DNA of 64,000 nucleotides from Phytophthora sp. 'mugwort' (GCA_033558025.1 JAUCEF010000009.1:1674001-1738000), one strand, 5' to 3'; positions 1-11,700 are shown, numbered from the stretch's first letter. The notes: generated by a model not told the origin, from the sequence alone. Numbers and translations are program-made.

Positions 1-85
1 CCGCTGTCCGTTGCAAGCAACCATGATCTGGTCATTTGGTTTATATTCGTGTTCCATTCGGGAGCTCTTTTCTCCTGCGTTGCTA

Positions 86-720
86 TTGGCGATTGCGAGG
101 TCTTGCATCTTTACTGCTCTGGCCAGTCTACCTTAGTAGGACAAGCGAAGAACATATCTCGTCCAAAGGTCGCTCGACTTGGCGAAACCTTATTCATCGT
201 ATGATGCTGAGCACAAAAAGCAAATGTTACCGCTGCTAGACAGTTCTCCCATTCTCCAAGAGTTGATATGGTCTCTGTCCGTAGTTTCGCATTGATTTCC
301 TGTACACGTTCGAGAACATTATTTTCTGGCGGAGTTTTCGCCGTATTGCCACCGTAGCTGTCCAGGAGTTCTTTGAACGCTTCCTTGAACTCGGACCCTT
401 GGTCATATATATAGCGCTCTGGACGGAGTAACGGTTTATCCACACTTGGTCCACAATACGAGCGGCTTCGGCGCTAGTGTTGTCAAGCATCGCTGGATCG
501 TGTCCATTCGGGTACTGGTGCAATTGATTATCGTAGCACACCATTTACCTGCCAATGGTCCGATGGAATCCACCGATATTTCTACAGTCTTTCCCGGCAA
601 CTTGCCATACTTGTGTTTATTAGCTTTGTTTGTGGCACATTGGCCACAGCTGCGCCCCCAATTAAATAGCGATGGCAGTACTCATTCCGGAGCACGTGAA
701 TACTGTCGTGATTAATTCAA
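86..720 (-). pseudogene. Gypsy integrase fragment
   Basis: Integrase inserts retrotransposon cDNA into the host genome. Read on the minus strand, a CxxC zinc-binding end (CGQCATNKANKHKYGKLPGK) leads into VEISVDSIGPLAGKW, which carries the first catalytic aspartate. The sequence then shifts frame into YDQGSEFKEAFKELL, with the second aspartate and the typical DxGxEF context. VQEINAKLRTETISTLGEW follows as the usual downstream helix. At least two frame changes separate these blocks. The coding signal continues towards position 1 and the C-terminal part is outside the window. Confidence 0.75.
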
Positions 721-906
721 GCATGATGCGTTCACCTGGGTGCATTTTCCATTCGTGGTAGGCTCACAGCACTTTGGGTGCTAGTTGTTCCGGTAGCATT
801 ACCTTCCCATTTGATTTGCTGGCAAGCACCTTGGTGCTGCCAATTGCACGCCATTCAGCAGTCAGTCCTTCTTGAAGGCCTTACCGCTGCTGCGTTTCCG
901 CGATAT

Positions 907-1504
907 CTACGAGCGAAAGTGAGAACAATGTGGGTTCAACCTCTTTGAGTTTGTCGTGGACGCTACGGCCTCTGTCTTCTCTTTTTCTTCACTTGAAGGT
1001 AGCCTCGACATTGCATTGGCGACGATGTTTTCATGTCCTCTCACGTTGATAATTTCCGGGCTATATTGTTGAATTTTTTTTCTAAACGTCATCGCAGCAT
1101 TTGGGGATTGTTGAATGTCGCTTGTGTTGAGTGCCAATGGTCAGGGAATACGCGCAGGAAACGGCCCCATATGATGGATCGGTTTCTCGAAGCACCTCAA
1201 GCACACTTAGCGGTTTCTTTTTATCCATGATATACTTCTGCTGTGCTTGGTTGCATTTTCGGTGATAAAAAAAGGCTAGCGGTCGTCCACTTTGCATAAT
1301 CATAGCTCCGTGTTGGCGGTCCAAAGCATCTGCATAGGTGTCGGACGGCCGGTGTAGTCCGGCAGGCCTCTTAAAAGTAGGTATTGTGTCAAGAGAAAAG
1401 CCGTTGTACCTATTCCTAAGTTTCCGAACTGCCCGCCTGAAAGGAGCTTCAACAAGGTCAAGATTGCTTGCAACATGGATCGCGCAGCAGTTTCCTCGTG
1501 CCAA
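907..1504 (-). pseudogene. Gypsy RNase H domain fragment
   Basis: This is the RNase H part of a Gypsy polyprotein, which degrades the RNA strand during reverse transcription. The motif run ADALDRQHGAMIMQSGRPLA, then FFYHRKCNQAQQKY and PLSVLEVLRE, matches the usual TDASxxxxGAVL...PIAFxSRKLNxAQxxY...ELLAV pattern. The first acid position is disturbed. Near 1000, in another frame, IQQYSPEIINVRGHENIVA followed by NAMSRLP is the classical linker just before integrase. Frameshifts show that it is non-functional. Confidence 0.72.
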
Positions 1505-2039
1505 AATAGCGTTCGTGCACCGTTATAAATGCATGAAGCGTCGCGCGTGTAAAAATACTTTGGAACCACGCTACGAAAGTGCATAGTTCATACCCGGTGG
1601 TTATTTGGCGGCCACAAGAAGATGGATCTCGATTTCGTCACCGCCACTACACATTTTGCTCTATCTCCCATTTGTCGTTTCTCTTGCCATCCATTAGCAA
1701 TGCCGAAGTCAAAGCACTCAAAGGGCAAACCAAAGAGCAAACCAAGTCGCTCTCACGGCGCTGGTGCTGAAAGCTCGGCATTATGACCGGCTGACAGCCA
1801 ACCTCGAGCGGTGATGGCAGTTCTAGTGCAGCCGAAAATCAAGACCAGGGTCCCGCGACAAGAGTGGTTGCCAAAGTACGAGAGAGAGAGAGCTCGGCAT
1901 TCAGCCTAAGCGGCAACAGCAAGGTGGTCCCGTTGTGGAGGCTCGCTGTATGTTCTGTGTCGCTTTCGGTCAGAGGACGCGAACGCCACGGGGACACAGT
2001 CGTTTAGTGGCCTCCTGGTCCAACCGAAACGCAAAAAGA

Positions 2040-4021
2040 CCAATCATATCAAGACTTTTGAGTCTTTCAGGCGCGACACATATTAAAGCACCTCAGTGAG
2101 CAACATCCTCAGAAATGGGCAGCCTACAACGCGCTCATACCAGAAGACGAGCGTCGAGCGAAATTTTTCCGCAAGACCCCGATTACCGTTCTTCTACCAT
2201 GGCAAGGGCAGCACGAAGAGTTTCGCGTCTCAGTAGGTATTATGGATGTCATTGCGAGGCTTTTATCTAACCAGTCAAACGCTGCCAGTTCGGATAGTGG
2301 CTTTGTGCGCCGAGATGATGCTGTCGGCTCCGTTCGTCTGTCTGACGACTTTGTAGAACTCGAAGACGGTGACTTCGTTCTTACAATTCAGGACAAGCTT
2401 CAATTCGAGACGGTGATTCATTGCATCAACACGTCGCCCAGCTTTCGCGCAACTCGGCGCCTGATTGTGATATTTGGCGAAGCTATCGGCACCATGAACC
2501 TGGGGATGCCAAGTGAGGAAACGATCGGCCGCTACATTCGATATATCGCCTATATTAACCTATCTGCATTGCAGCGAGTGCTTACCGAGGTGTGGGCCTT
2601 CTCAATTCTGGCCGACGGTGCGATGCATCGCTCCGTCGGCTATCTCGACGTCGAGTCACTTTCGAGCTCTGTAGCATCTTGAAAAACATGCATCTGCTGG
2701 CCATACACACCAATGGGCACGCTCAGCCACACGGCGTCAAACTATGCCGACCTCGTGCTCGACGCTCTCTTCAACGTGGGTGGGGACGCCTTGTTGCGCA
2801 AACTCATTGGCATCACTAGTGATGGAGCTGCTATAATACTCGGCTGTAGACAGGGCTTCGCAATGCGTATGCGACGTGCTTGCGAAAGGGTCGGTGGCCA
2901 CGGTGTCGCTGTGCGCTGGTGCGGAAGTCACCAATTGACCCTCTCGATTGGAGCGTTTTTAAACTGTTTAGACGAGTTCGCGCGCTTCCGTACGTGCTTG
3001 GGCGCGGAGATTTCGTTTACGAGAGAGTTTGATACCGTCCGGACTATTGTTGGCCAGTGCCCAACGTACTCGACGACGCGCTGGGAGTCCATTTACGATT
3101 CGTGCAATTACCTCGCTACCAACTACCAGGAACTGAAGCGTCTCAAAGCTGAAAAAAAGCAAGAGGCCTCAAGTTGCTCGTGGTGGCTCTGCCTTTTCGT
3201 GGTGGCAGACGTCGCCGAACTGACGCGTCACTGCTTCAAGAATATGCAGTACCAGACCGTCACAGTGAAGGCTCAATACGATGCCCTTGCAGCGCTAGCC
3301 CGCTCCCTGCAGCTCAAATTTGAGCGGGACCAGGGCGATGGTGAGCGAATTGCGGTCGCTGACAAGGAAAAGGTCGTTCAGCACCTCAGCATGGCATCAT
3401 TCTACTCTGTAGAGCTGTACCAGAGTCTGGACATGGAACAGCGAGCGCGGCTAGTAAATGAAGTAATCGCAACGCTATCCGGACCAATTAAGAGTGTGAC
3501 TAAAATCAAGATCGAGATTGGCACTTAAGCAACCGAGCGCTGCCCCGAGCCACCGCTGGAGGTTATGCAGTGGGACGATACGACATCCATAGACATGATC
3601 AAGCGTCATGATACTCGTCTGACCACTCGCTATGAATCACTGCTGGAACGACATTTTGCAGCAGCGCACGAAGCTGATCACTATGTACCAGAACTATACA
3701 ACCTTCCGGCAGCGTGTAGATGGAGGGATGAGGCTACCATTTAATAGTTTATGGTCAGCTATGGACCTGGAGCGCCAGTTCACGCGCTTAGCATCGTTTC
3801 TTGCTGGGCTCGACGCCATTTCCCCTGGTACGCACTCTGTTGAGGGTGAATTCAGAGCCTTGAAGCAGATCAAGAACGCCCAGCACTCCTCCATGAGCAA
3901 CTACGCCATTGAAGGGCAGCTTCAGGTGAAACAGTACTTTGAGCTGCTTGCTATGGCCGACGAGGTGAGCGCCACGGTTGACGCGGAGACAGCCGCGCTT
4001 GACCGCCAAGGATTGGCTTGA
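2040..4021 (+). pseudogene. hAT-like transposase remnant inserted in the Gypsy element
   Basis: Three reading frames (2242-2682, 2713-3528, 3632-4021) join into one hAT-like transposase. Upstream, at 2080-2240, sequence resembling a BED-type zinc-finger region (KHLSEQHPQKW, in shifted frames) is visible. RNase H-like blocks follow: ILADGAMHRSVGYLDV with one candidate catalytic aspartate, and GITSDGAAIILG followed by VRWCGSHQLTLSIG, which parallels the hAT SDxAxN...CxxHxxNL region. The C-terminal block has SVEGEFRALKQ and AIEGQLQVKQY, like the hAT dimerisation region. Frame changes near 2680 and a stop at 3526 break it. I could not identify terminal inverted repeats or an 8-bp target duplication. 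Confidence 0.65.
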
Positions 4022-4839
4022 TTTTGTATGCTGCTGGAGTGCCTAATTGAGGATCTGCCGGATTTCCCGTATATTTGACAGTTAAGTGCCTAATTTGGCT
4101 GCCATGAAAATACCTATCCAGAGTCAAAGTAGGTATGAAGGCATTTTTGCCCGGTTTTAAGAGGCCAAATTGACAATTTGACCTTGGTCTGGCTTACTTA
4201 CACCAATCGACGATTACACCGAACATCTGCATATTCTTCCTCGCTGTCGCGCTCGTCCATCAAGAAAGCATATGCTGTGGGACTGTCTGCATGGAAACGG
4301 ATATTGCCTCGTTTGCGCTCGATGTTAAAGAATCTTGTATTCTTTAGTGTGGCGTTGCTGCAGAGGACTCAGGGGAAATGAGTTTGAATCGTGCATTGAT
4401 TTATATCAACGGTGAGAATATATAATATATGTTTTTGCCCATGTCATGCCTCTTCTTGGACGATATGAGCTCATCATATCTTCATGCCGATTCGTCTTGT
4501 GTATTAGGGCTCAGTGTATTCAGTTGATGACTTATGCTGCATGCGTCGGCGACGTACGACCGGCGCAGAGTTTTCCCTTCGATCAGGTCGACGCGGCGGA
4601 TTTGGGGTGTCGTTGATTTTGATAACCATGTGTGTTTTCCATGTGGGCCACGGTCACCGTGACGGTGGGGTCGCTGTCCTAGTTGAACCGTGTACATACA
4701 ATACTCTCAAATGTGATAGTCTCTGAAGTTATCACTAAATGGAGTCATCACAAACTGGAACTCGAGGGATTAGACTACTTGTCCGGATAAACTAGTAATA
4801 CTGGTTGCATAATCATCTTTTTCGCTTGTTTACATGCAT
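4022..4839. other. Non-coding stretch between transposase remnant and Gypsy RT
   Basis: No gene is recognisable. The stretch presumably holds the 3' flank of the hAT-like insertion and the distal end of the Gypsy RT/RNase H connection. A small repeat (GTGCCTAATT) occurs near 4038 and 4085. The insertion boundary could not be placed. Confidence 0.4.
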
Positions 4840-5560
4840 TGCTGGACTTCTGTCCATTAAAATGGTCGATTGCGAGAGGTCATTGTTGTAAGAGGTGCGA
4901 GAATTACCGAACGACCTTGCCACGTATCTTTGTAATAATCATCCCCAGGAAGCGTCGAAGGTTCCGAATACTTCTTTGTCTTTCCAGTCGCGCCATGGCC
5001 TCCACCTTCTTTCGCACAGGTTACTTTCTTTTCGTACTGATAAGGAAAAAGAGATACTCCTCCTCGGGCATTGCATATTCACTTTTCTGGGAGTGTATCA
5101 CGACCCAAGCATCTTGCAGTCTTCGTAGTACAACTCTCAGATGTTTCAAATGATCGCCAAACGACTCAGATAGCACTAGTATATCGTCCAGATACACCCA
5201 CACGTAAGGCAGATCACCTAATAAATGTTGCATGACAGCATGGAACTCATATGGTGCCGTGCCCATGAGTAACCGACAATAACTTCCCCCATGGCAAAAC
5301 AATTGCGGTGTAAGGCCGACTTTCTTCATCCAGCACCCGACTATAGTAGCACATCACCAAATCTACTGCTGTCAAGTAGGCGGGCTGCGGTAGCTCTCGA
5401 ATAACATTCTGGATACGGGGCAATTGATAATATCGGCGTTCTAGACAGGGATTAGGCGCCAAAAATCTGATAGAAACCTCACCGATCCATCCTTTTTCGG
5501 CATGATAAAGCTGGCACAGCCCACGAAGAATCGTTGTCGGGTTCCGTGACGCAATACTTC
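4840..5560 (-). pseudogene. Gypsy reverse transcriptase fragment
   Basis: Reverse transcriptase of the Ty3/Gypsy element. On the minus strand the N-terminal palm appears as SWAVPALSCRKRMDR, then LPRIQNVIRELPQPAYLTAVD with the first catalytic aspartate. APYEFHAVMQHLLGDLPYVW and VYLDDILVLSES follow, and the YLDD catalytic box is intact. Beyond it are EYLFFLISTKRK and, in another frame, LAPLTTMTSRNRPF, the usual thumb/connection sequence. There are stops and frame changes in several places. The fragment ends about 3.3 kb from the matching RNase H module because of the intervening insertion. Confidence 0.8.
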
Positions 5561-5866
5561 GCTAGTCGGTCAACCTCGCGGAATGGACTCTCCTTGTGAA
5601 TAAGTGGGATGGACTACGGTTTGTGGGCGGTAGGTTTGATTCCAGCCTTCACAAGTAACTTGCACGGCTTCATCTTTAGCGTCCCTAGTCCGCCTAGGAA
5701 CACTAGCCGAAAAGATTCCAGTAATTCATGCAATCACTCCTTCTGTTGGTCTTCCAGGTGTTCACTAGGAATCAACGCCGCAAACTCAACTTATTTGCCT
5801 ATCACATCCAAGATATGTTTGGAAGAAAGTCTGTCCCAATAATCACGGGATGCAGCATCTTATCCA

Positions 5867-6079
5867 CTACATCAACTCCTGCAAACAGCATCGTTTATCC
5901 AAAAACTGGGGTAATACAAATGGCAAATCAATAGCACCCAATGCTGGCTGATACTCACCGTCCACGTTTCGGTAGTCACTATGACTGGGTCCTGGCGTAT
6001 ACCAAGACACCAGCTCTTTTAACACCATCGATTTTGTAGTACCCGTATCCAACGGCGCCCGATAGGTCTGCTTACTCAA
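5867..6079 (-). pseudogene. Gypsy aspartic protease fragment
   Basis: This is a short minus-strand frame with APLDTGTTKSMVLKELV. The D-T-G-x-T-x-S box is the active site of retropepsin-like proteases, here in its usual hydrophobic context. It lies between the gag-like and RT modules, as expected for a Gypsy polyprotein, and is separated from both by stops. Confidence 0.6.
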
Positions 6080-6631
6080 AGGAGGCGTCAGGATCGCTTG
6101 GACTTTCGAGACGGAGCCAGTTGAAGCTCCTATAGGCTCCGCCTGAACCGCCGCAGACTGAACTTCTTTCTGCCTCGGTTTTTCTCATATGATAGGGGGT
6201 CAACATCGCCTCCTCCATGCCTTGCTCCGGCGGTGGATGCTGCTGCCCCCGAGTTACTCCAAGCAGGATGACCACTGCCTCGGTGTTGTTGCTATCCTGT
6301 CTCTCTATCCCGGTTTGCCCGAGGCTTGTATATCGGTGACCGGAAGCAGTCACTGGTACATTGGTTTTCAATACATTTCCACGCTCGCGGCACAAACTGC
6401 AGCCCTAGTTGTCTTCATTTCCCGTATTCTTGCTCAAGTCTTCGCGCGATTTTTTGTTCTATTCACCAGTACTTTTGTTCCGCTTAGTCATATTTGTCTT
6501 CTTAACCGTTTCCACCTTCTTCAACCCCTGATCCACCTTTTTGCACTGCATGTACCGTACTCGAAAATAATTCATGTTGGTCCAACGCGCCTGCTGAGGC
6601 ACTACCTGCATTTGCCAGCTCCTGGGCATTC

Positions 6632-7048
6632 CTACGCTGAAATACGTGCATTTCTCCGCCCACCCATCGGCGACCCATCTTCAGCCGACAGCCAGCACTC
6701 GAGCTGCACCAGGTCTTGGAACTGAGTATCAAACTGCTTGACATTGCAATTCCGACTTTTTCGCAGTGCTTTGATGTCGTTATGGAGCTGATCGCGTGTT
6801 CCCAACGGGCAATGCCGACCGGTCAATTTGTTCATCGCTCGGACAATAGATCTGGTCAGCATTAATCCGTCTTGCCTAGCCCAAGAAACCTCGTGGTTGA
6901 ACCGATCGAAATCGCGCACAACCAGAAGTCGGCCGATCACTTCCCGGAAGCCCTCCAATGACTTCTGCGAAATGTACATTCTCAGGAAGGTGTAAGGCCG
7001 AAAACAAAATATCCTGCTGCAACTGCAGCCAGACCTTTCAGTTGTCAC
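6632..7048 (-). pseudogene. Gypsy gag-like fragment
   Basis: The minus-strand frame contains LEGFREVIGRLLVVRDFDRF and a helical, basic stretch ending KQFDTQFQDLVQLECWLSAED. A pattern of short helices with a tryptophan and an F..Q...L motif resembles the retrotransposon gag core. Its position upstream of the protease on the same strand supports the call. No CCHC zinc knuckle was seen in this frame, and the frame is broken downstream, so it is a remnant. Confidence 0.5.
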
Positions 7049-7309
7049 CGGAGAACGGCTGCACCTCCTTAACTCCCTTAAATCTCCCTTGCGATTTGAA
7101 TCGCACCACCGAACGGCGGGATTCCTCTTGCTTCTCTACGAAGTTATGCAGATTTGAATATTTAAACTGATAAACTTTGGTTCTTGTTTGGCAATTTCAA
7201 GTCTGTTAGATTGAACGTTAGCGGGGTTACCCTGCGTTTCTTCTTATTCTCGCATCTTCACACCCTTTGTCCCTTTCTCATCTTTTTTTCTGGGATATCC
7301 CAGAGTAAA

Positions 7310-7960
7310 CCGCGCTTCGGGTGCCAACATTCAAATTGGCGCAACAGACCAGGGATACGATGGTGGATCGGCCCGCGCATTGGAGGGATCAGCTGGAATG
7401 GACTTATGGACAAGGTCGAGTGGCAGGTGGAGCACGGTGTAACGCAAGGATCTGACGAAGAGATCGAATACGCTTGTGAGAACGCCGCTTCCAATTGTGC
7501 ATTGGCTACACGAACATGATTTGGGCCGAAAAGTCAGGTATGCCTTAAACAGTGCTGTCTGTGGTGACCTCTATGACATGGGAACTATTGCTTCACCGTC
7601 AGCAGTCTTTCCCGAGTACACAATATATATTAACGAAGAAGGCCAAGCTCGATATAATTAATAACTGGATTAACTCCGTTCCGCCAGCAACTAACTCGCA
7701 ATGGTGAAATGGCTACACGATACTCGCGGAAATGGACCGCGCGGCGCACCCGACCACTTAAATATCGTCCGGTATCTGCAGGACAACCGCTCGAAAGGGT
7801 GTACTATCGATACGATGGACCTCGCTGCCTGCTCCGGAGCTTCTCTTCTTACATGCCCATCGTACTGAAGGCAGCACTTTGGTTGCAAAGTTTTTCAGCC
7901 CTATGGCACGAAATGCACATTCTCGCATGGTTAAAAGAGCCCTATCCGAACTTATGTTGG
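7310..7960 (+). pseudogene. Ankyrin-repeat gene remnant (first copy)
   Basis: Short plus-strand pieces in different frames resemble the intact ankyrin protein at 11717-13432. They include IVHWLHEHDLGRKVRYALNSA near 7490, then VKWLHDTRGNGPRGAPDHLN and IVRYLQDNRSKGCTIDTMDLA between about 7700 and 7830. The repeat unit (VKWLHxNRxEGCTxxAMDxAA) is that of oomycete ankyrin proteins. Multiple frameshifts and a stop every 100-200 bp show decay. It directly abuts the Gypsy gag end, so retroelement insertion may have truncated its 5' part. Confidence 0.6.
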
Positions 7961-8132
7961 GCTAGAGTCTGCTGGAGTGCCTCACCAAACTTTCTCCTTA
8001 CAAGAGCGACATACAAGAACAGCAACACGCATGTGGAATAGCTTCATTTCAGTGTATTTTGCGTTCGATAAGGGTCTAGTCTACATCTCGGTGAGGGTGA
8101 TGAGGTATCCGCGGTATTCCTCTTCCAGCCTG

Positions 8133-8636
8133 TCAACCATAGTGGATGCCTTCTCCAATGATGTCGAGCTTGCCCTTCTTGTACTGAATCATCGCCTTCG
8201 CCCACATGCTGCGCGTGAGCGGCACGTTGTGGCCGGATACGCGGCTCGATACGAGGTTTTTCTTTCGGAGTGCGACCGGGATTTCAACGGGAGGTTTCGC
8301 GACGATGTGACGCATGCGACTCAGGCTGAAACGCATGAGCGGCTCCGGGTGGGCGTTCAAGATGCGCATCTTGAGTTGCAGAGCTTCTAGAGGCAGGGGT
8401 GATGCATGAAGAGGATCCTCTAGTGGACGTTTGCTGGAACTATTGCGAGACTTAAAGAGAAGGCTCGACTTCTTGCGCGGAGGTAGCAGACCCATTCCCG
8501 AATTGAGCTGCTTGAATATCAAGGGGGTTGAGCTGAGCGCAGCCAATTCGAAAGTGAGGGTATCCATGAAGCATCGTTGCGTGGGGCGTCCGTGTCGCCA
8601 CCAACCACAAGAAACGTCGTGTGCTGGTGCCCTCAC
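8133..8636 (-). CDS. Uncharacterised protein, paralogue of the ORF at 9060-9491
   Basis: This is an open frame of 167 residues with no recognised family. The C-terminal half is clearly related to the next minus-strand ORF. Shared blocks are LRFSLSxMRHxxxxPPVxIP (MRFSLSRMRHIVAKPP here), VSGHNVPLTRSMWAKA and KLDIIGEGIHYG. The N-terminal half is basic and serine-rich with no visible signal peptide or membrane segment. It could be a small gene or the tail of a repetitive-element protein. The conserved end just before the stop, shared by both copies, argues that the frame was once selected. The start codon is uncertain. Confidence 0.4.
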   Translation of the reverse strand: MRAPAHDVSCGWWRHGRPTQRCFMDTLTFELAALSSTPLIFKQLNSGMGLLPPRKKSSLLFKSRNSSSKRPLEDPLHASPLPLEALQLKMRILNAHPEPLMRFSLSRMRHIVAKPPVEIPVALRKKNLVSSRVSGHNVPLTRSMWAKAMIQYKKGKLDIIGEGIHYG

Positions 8637-9059
8637 GGAGTCTAATCAAACCGATGTGATGGCAATCACTCTAGAAGGACATCCAATCTGAAGGATTACC
8701 GTAACGAGTTCAAGAGGTGGTGGGACGGGGTCCGAGATTAAAGTGAGAAGGAATGAGGTGAAGAATAGTATGACGGAGGACATGCCTCCATCCCTATTTG
8801 TCTACACGACTGCTTGCTTGTTTGGACACCGATCCCCTATGACTTGGAAGAAATGGCACTGGGATGTGATCGCTTTACGTTGGCAGTTTAAATACTACAG
8901 GACACTGGCGTACAGTATCGCGTTCAAACATTAGCCTACCTGGCGAACGTGACTGGATAAACAGCCTGTCGGCGGAGTGGCTGGAACTTGCTCGGCGCGT
9001 CTTCACTTGACGGCGGCGAGGGGGCACCTTTTGGCTGGAACGGACACTGTCGAGGGTTC

Positions 9060-9491
9060 TCACCGATAGGTGACGTACTCGTCGATCATGTCCAGATGCT
9101 TGGTCCTCCTCTTACAGTTCTCCCACATATTCATGGTGAGTGGGACGGTCTTGCCGGACACAAGCGTCCGCATGGCTCGTCGGTCGCCGAGGGCCTTCGG
9201 GATGAGTACTGGCGGGGTGGCCATGTGACGCATATGGCTCAAGCTGAAACGCAGCAACTTGATCGGGTGCGACTCAATGATTTTCTGCTTGAGTACGCGG
9301 ACGTCTTCTGGCAGCTCCACCAGCACGGGCTGAGGTTTGCGACGGAAACTGGAACGCTTTCGAAGCCCCTGTGAGGACTTGGTTGGCCACGGCTGCGACT
9401 GTTGGATGTAAAGCGGCAAGACTTCAGGCTGGACTCCCATCGCTGCTGTGTGTGCGAGCTCGCGCGAGGCAGCCTTGAGGTTAGCTGGCAA
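9060..9491 (-). CDS. Uncharacterised protein, paralogue of the ORF at 8133-8636
   Basis: An open frame of 143 residues sharing with its neighbour the block LLRFSLSHMRHMATPPVLIP, then VSGKTVPLTMNMWENC and HLDMIDEYVTYR at the very end. The first 60 residues are rich in alanine, serine and proline and differ from the neighbour. The two copies sit head-to-tail on the minus strand about 420 bp apart, consistent with tandem duplication followed by strong divergence. No enzymatic motif is visible. Function is unknown, and an origin in a transposable element is possible. Confidence 0.4.
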   Translation of the reverse strand: MPANLKAASRELAHTAAMGVQPEVLPLYIQQSQPWPTKSSQGLRKRSSFRRKPQPVLVELPEDVRVLKQKIIESHPIKLLRFSLSHMRHMATPPVLIPKALGDRRAMRTLVSGKTVPLTMNMWENCKRRTKHLDMIDEYVTYR

Positions 9492-9499
9492 GTTTTGGA

Positions 9500-11700
9500 A
9501 TGGCGAGCCACCAGGTAAAATCTATGAAACGAGGCAGCCCGCGTTGGCCCGTTATCATTCTGACTGGCTGGCTTCGCGCAGCGCGACGCACACGCCAACG
9601 CGCAGAACTCAGGCGTGGACGAATCCTTGCAGATTGGATGCGGTCCGCCTTTCCATGCATTTCTGAAGCAGACGATGGCGGTCTGGACTCCAGTCTGCTA
9701 GAACCCTGGAGGACAGACCGTTGCAGGGAATCACGAGGTGCAGCTTGAACCTCATTGATTCCTTGCCCAGAAACTAGGCTCGCCCAGCCGTCTGGTCTAA
9801 AGTGGTTTGTCGTTACTGTACTGCCTTTTACTTAATAAGCATGCCGAATCGGTGCCTTCAATTCGGCTCGAGTTGGCGCGAGCGAGCGTTAGCTGCTGAG
9901 TTGAGAGCTCACCCGGCAGGTGTCGAGACTCGACTTTGCTGTAATACTGTTTGCTTCAGAGCTCTCTCCGTCCAGCCAAGCCTTACAAAGTTGTTCAACC
10001 GTGTTGTTCGTCTACGCCTTTCACTTACCCATCCTTTCGACTCGTCGCATTTTTCGACTGTCACATGTGGCGTCCTATCCGTTGGTGAGGATGCCACTCG
10101 GTGCTTTGCACTCCGTCCTACCTGGATGCTAGACCCCGCATCGTGTGGTGCCGAAGCAGCACTACGCTGCTTCGTGTCGCCGAGTCTCGTTCTTCAACTA
10201 TTTCTGTGACCGAAATATAGGGTAGATACAGTGGATTCCTAGAGATATGTCGCTGTGTGAAGCCCGCTGTCGAACGTAAGTACTGAGGAGTATGAAACCC
10301 TGCAAAGAGGGGTTCATCACGTTTAAGGTTAGGCAGGTATTCATTAAGCTTTATAGTTAAGCCTGACTAGCTGAGAAGTGGTTAAGTTCACCAATGTATC
10401 AGATGCGTCACGTACGAAGTTGTCCAGTTTGTCTGTACGATGGCCATAGCGATTTTTTTGGAATATAGAACCAATCGTGTTGACCACCGTAATGTGTTCT
10501 CGCGCTATTTCATCTGAAGACTGAGCAACTTGTAAGAATTGGCATTAGTGTTGTAGACAAACACGCTTGCCGCCCTAAAGTATTCGGTTGTTTCGTATAG
10601 TATACCAAACATGTGTAATAGCAAGTTCTGATGAGTCTTGGCTGTGTTGTTAGATCGAGAGAAGGGCCAGGGAGCGCTCATGAGTGACTTGGCCGTTGAT
10701 TCTTCTCTACAACAGCGACAGTACCTATTCACGAAGTACTGGGCGGTCAGAAGGCTGGAGGCTGGTGGTTTCGGGTTTAAAAGTAAATTCCAATGCAAGC
10801 TACGAGCGCCAGCCCGCTTCCAATGCAAGCACGCAGATACCTCAATAGGGCGACCGTTGCACTAACATAACATACCAACGAAGCATTTGAGGGACGAATA
10901 TGTAGTGACCCGCAAGCTGCAACTCGCAGCCTTAACGTGCGAGGAAGACGACATAATCACGGAGTCTTGCGAAGTGCTTTGCAAGCAAGGGCGCAAGAAC
11001 ATCCAGCTGTCATTCAGGGGATGGTCTAGAGTGGCGACTATGTGCCAGTAATCCAACCGTATTATCGGAGCGACGGGTAGAGCTGGTGCCCATTGGCAAG
11101 CTCTGGTAGTAACTCACGTCGCCAGTACAAATAGTACTATAGTACTGCTACTACTAATGTAGTAATTAGAAGTTTATCCTAGCTACTTCGAAGTACTGTA
11201 GTACATGTAACCAGTAGCGACCTCTGGTTACTACTGATCCCTGTTTCGCAGCGCCTAAATACTATTTTCGGTATGTTTTTTTCAATTATAACGGATTAAT
11301 TGATTTTATGATTTGACGGAGATTTACTAGCGACAAAAAGGCGCAGCGGTCTGGTGTAGTTATGACGGACAACATTTGGCTCCACCTACGCAGCTCCCCT
11401 CCGGATCTTAGGAGCGTCCCCGAATGCCGAACCTGGTGCGTAGATTATACCTTGTCACGCTTTGCACTCATGGTCGCCAAGCTAAGTATATCGTGTTCGT
11501 ACCAACAACAAGAGCGTGGGGAGAGCAGAGCGCGTCCTCACGTTGTCAACACGACCGGACGGCTGGCGCAACAGAAGGACAATATTAGTGGCTGTTGATG
11601 TTGCAGTCCAGCAGTGAGGACAGTTAGTTGCTCACAATTCAGCTGACGATATACGCGGGAAAGGATGATTTGTACCTAGCGCATTCCACTTCCTTCCTTT
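9500..11700. other. Gene-free region with one fold-back repeat
   Basis: Open frames here (for example 9802-10209 plus and 10505-10828 minus) have no recognisable domain and no supporting codon pattern. I treat them as chance or as decayed repeat sequence. The stretch 11100-11300 is AT-rich and rich in the word AGTACT, and it contains the fold-back structure listed separately. Confidence 0.4.
11105..11245. repeat. Imperfect fold-back repeat (MITE-like)
   Basis: The left arm starting GGTAGTAACTCACG is matched by the reverse complement of the right arm, which starts AGTAGTAACCAGAGGTCGC. Both arms continue into AGTACTATAGTACT-like sequence. The arms are about 50 bases and imperfect. This resembles a small non-autonomous DNA-transposon derivative, but no target duplication was confirmed. 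Confidence 0.35.

Larger units (their letters stand above)
1..7140 (-). mobile_element. Decayed Ty3/Gypsy-type LTR retrotransposon, split by a hAT-like insertion
   Basis: On the minus strand the order is gag-like (about 7048-6632), aspartic protease (6079-5867), reverse transcriptase (about 5560-4840), RNase H (1504-907) and integrase (about 700-111). This is the Ty3/Gypsy order. Every module carries stops or frameshifts, so the element is dead. The pol block is interrupted between RT and RNase H by about 3.2 kb that includes a plus-strand transposase remnant. The integrase end runs off the window start, so the 3' LTR is missing. I did not find a convincing 5' LTR or primer binding site beyond the gag region. 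It is also possible that the two halves come from different Gypsy copies. Confidence 0.75.

Noticed and set aside
9802..10209. 135-residue plus frame
   Set aside because: No family and mixed composition. Probably chance or repeat debris.
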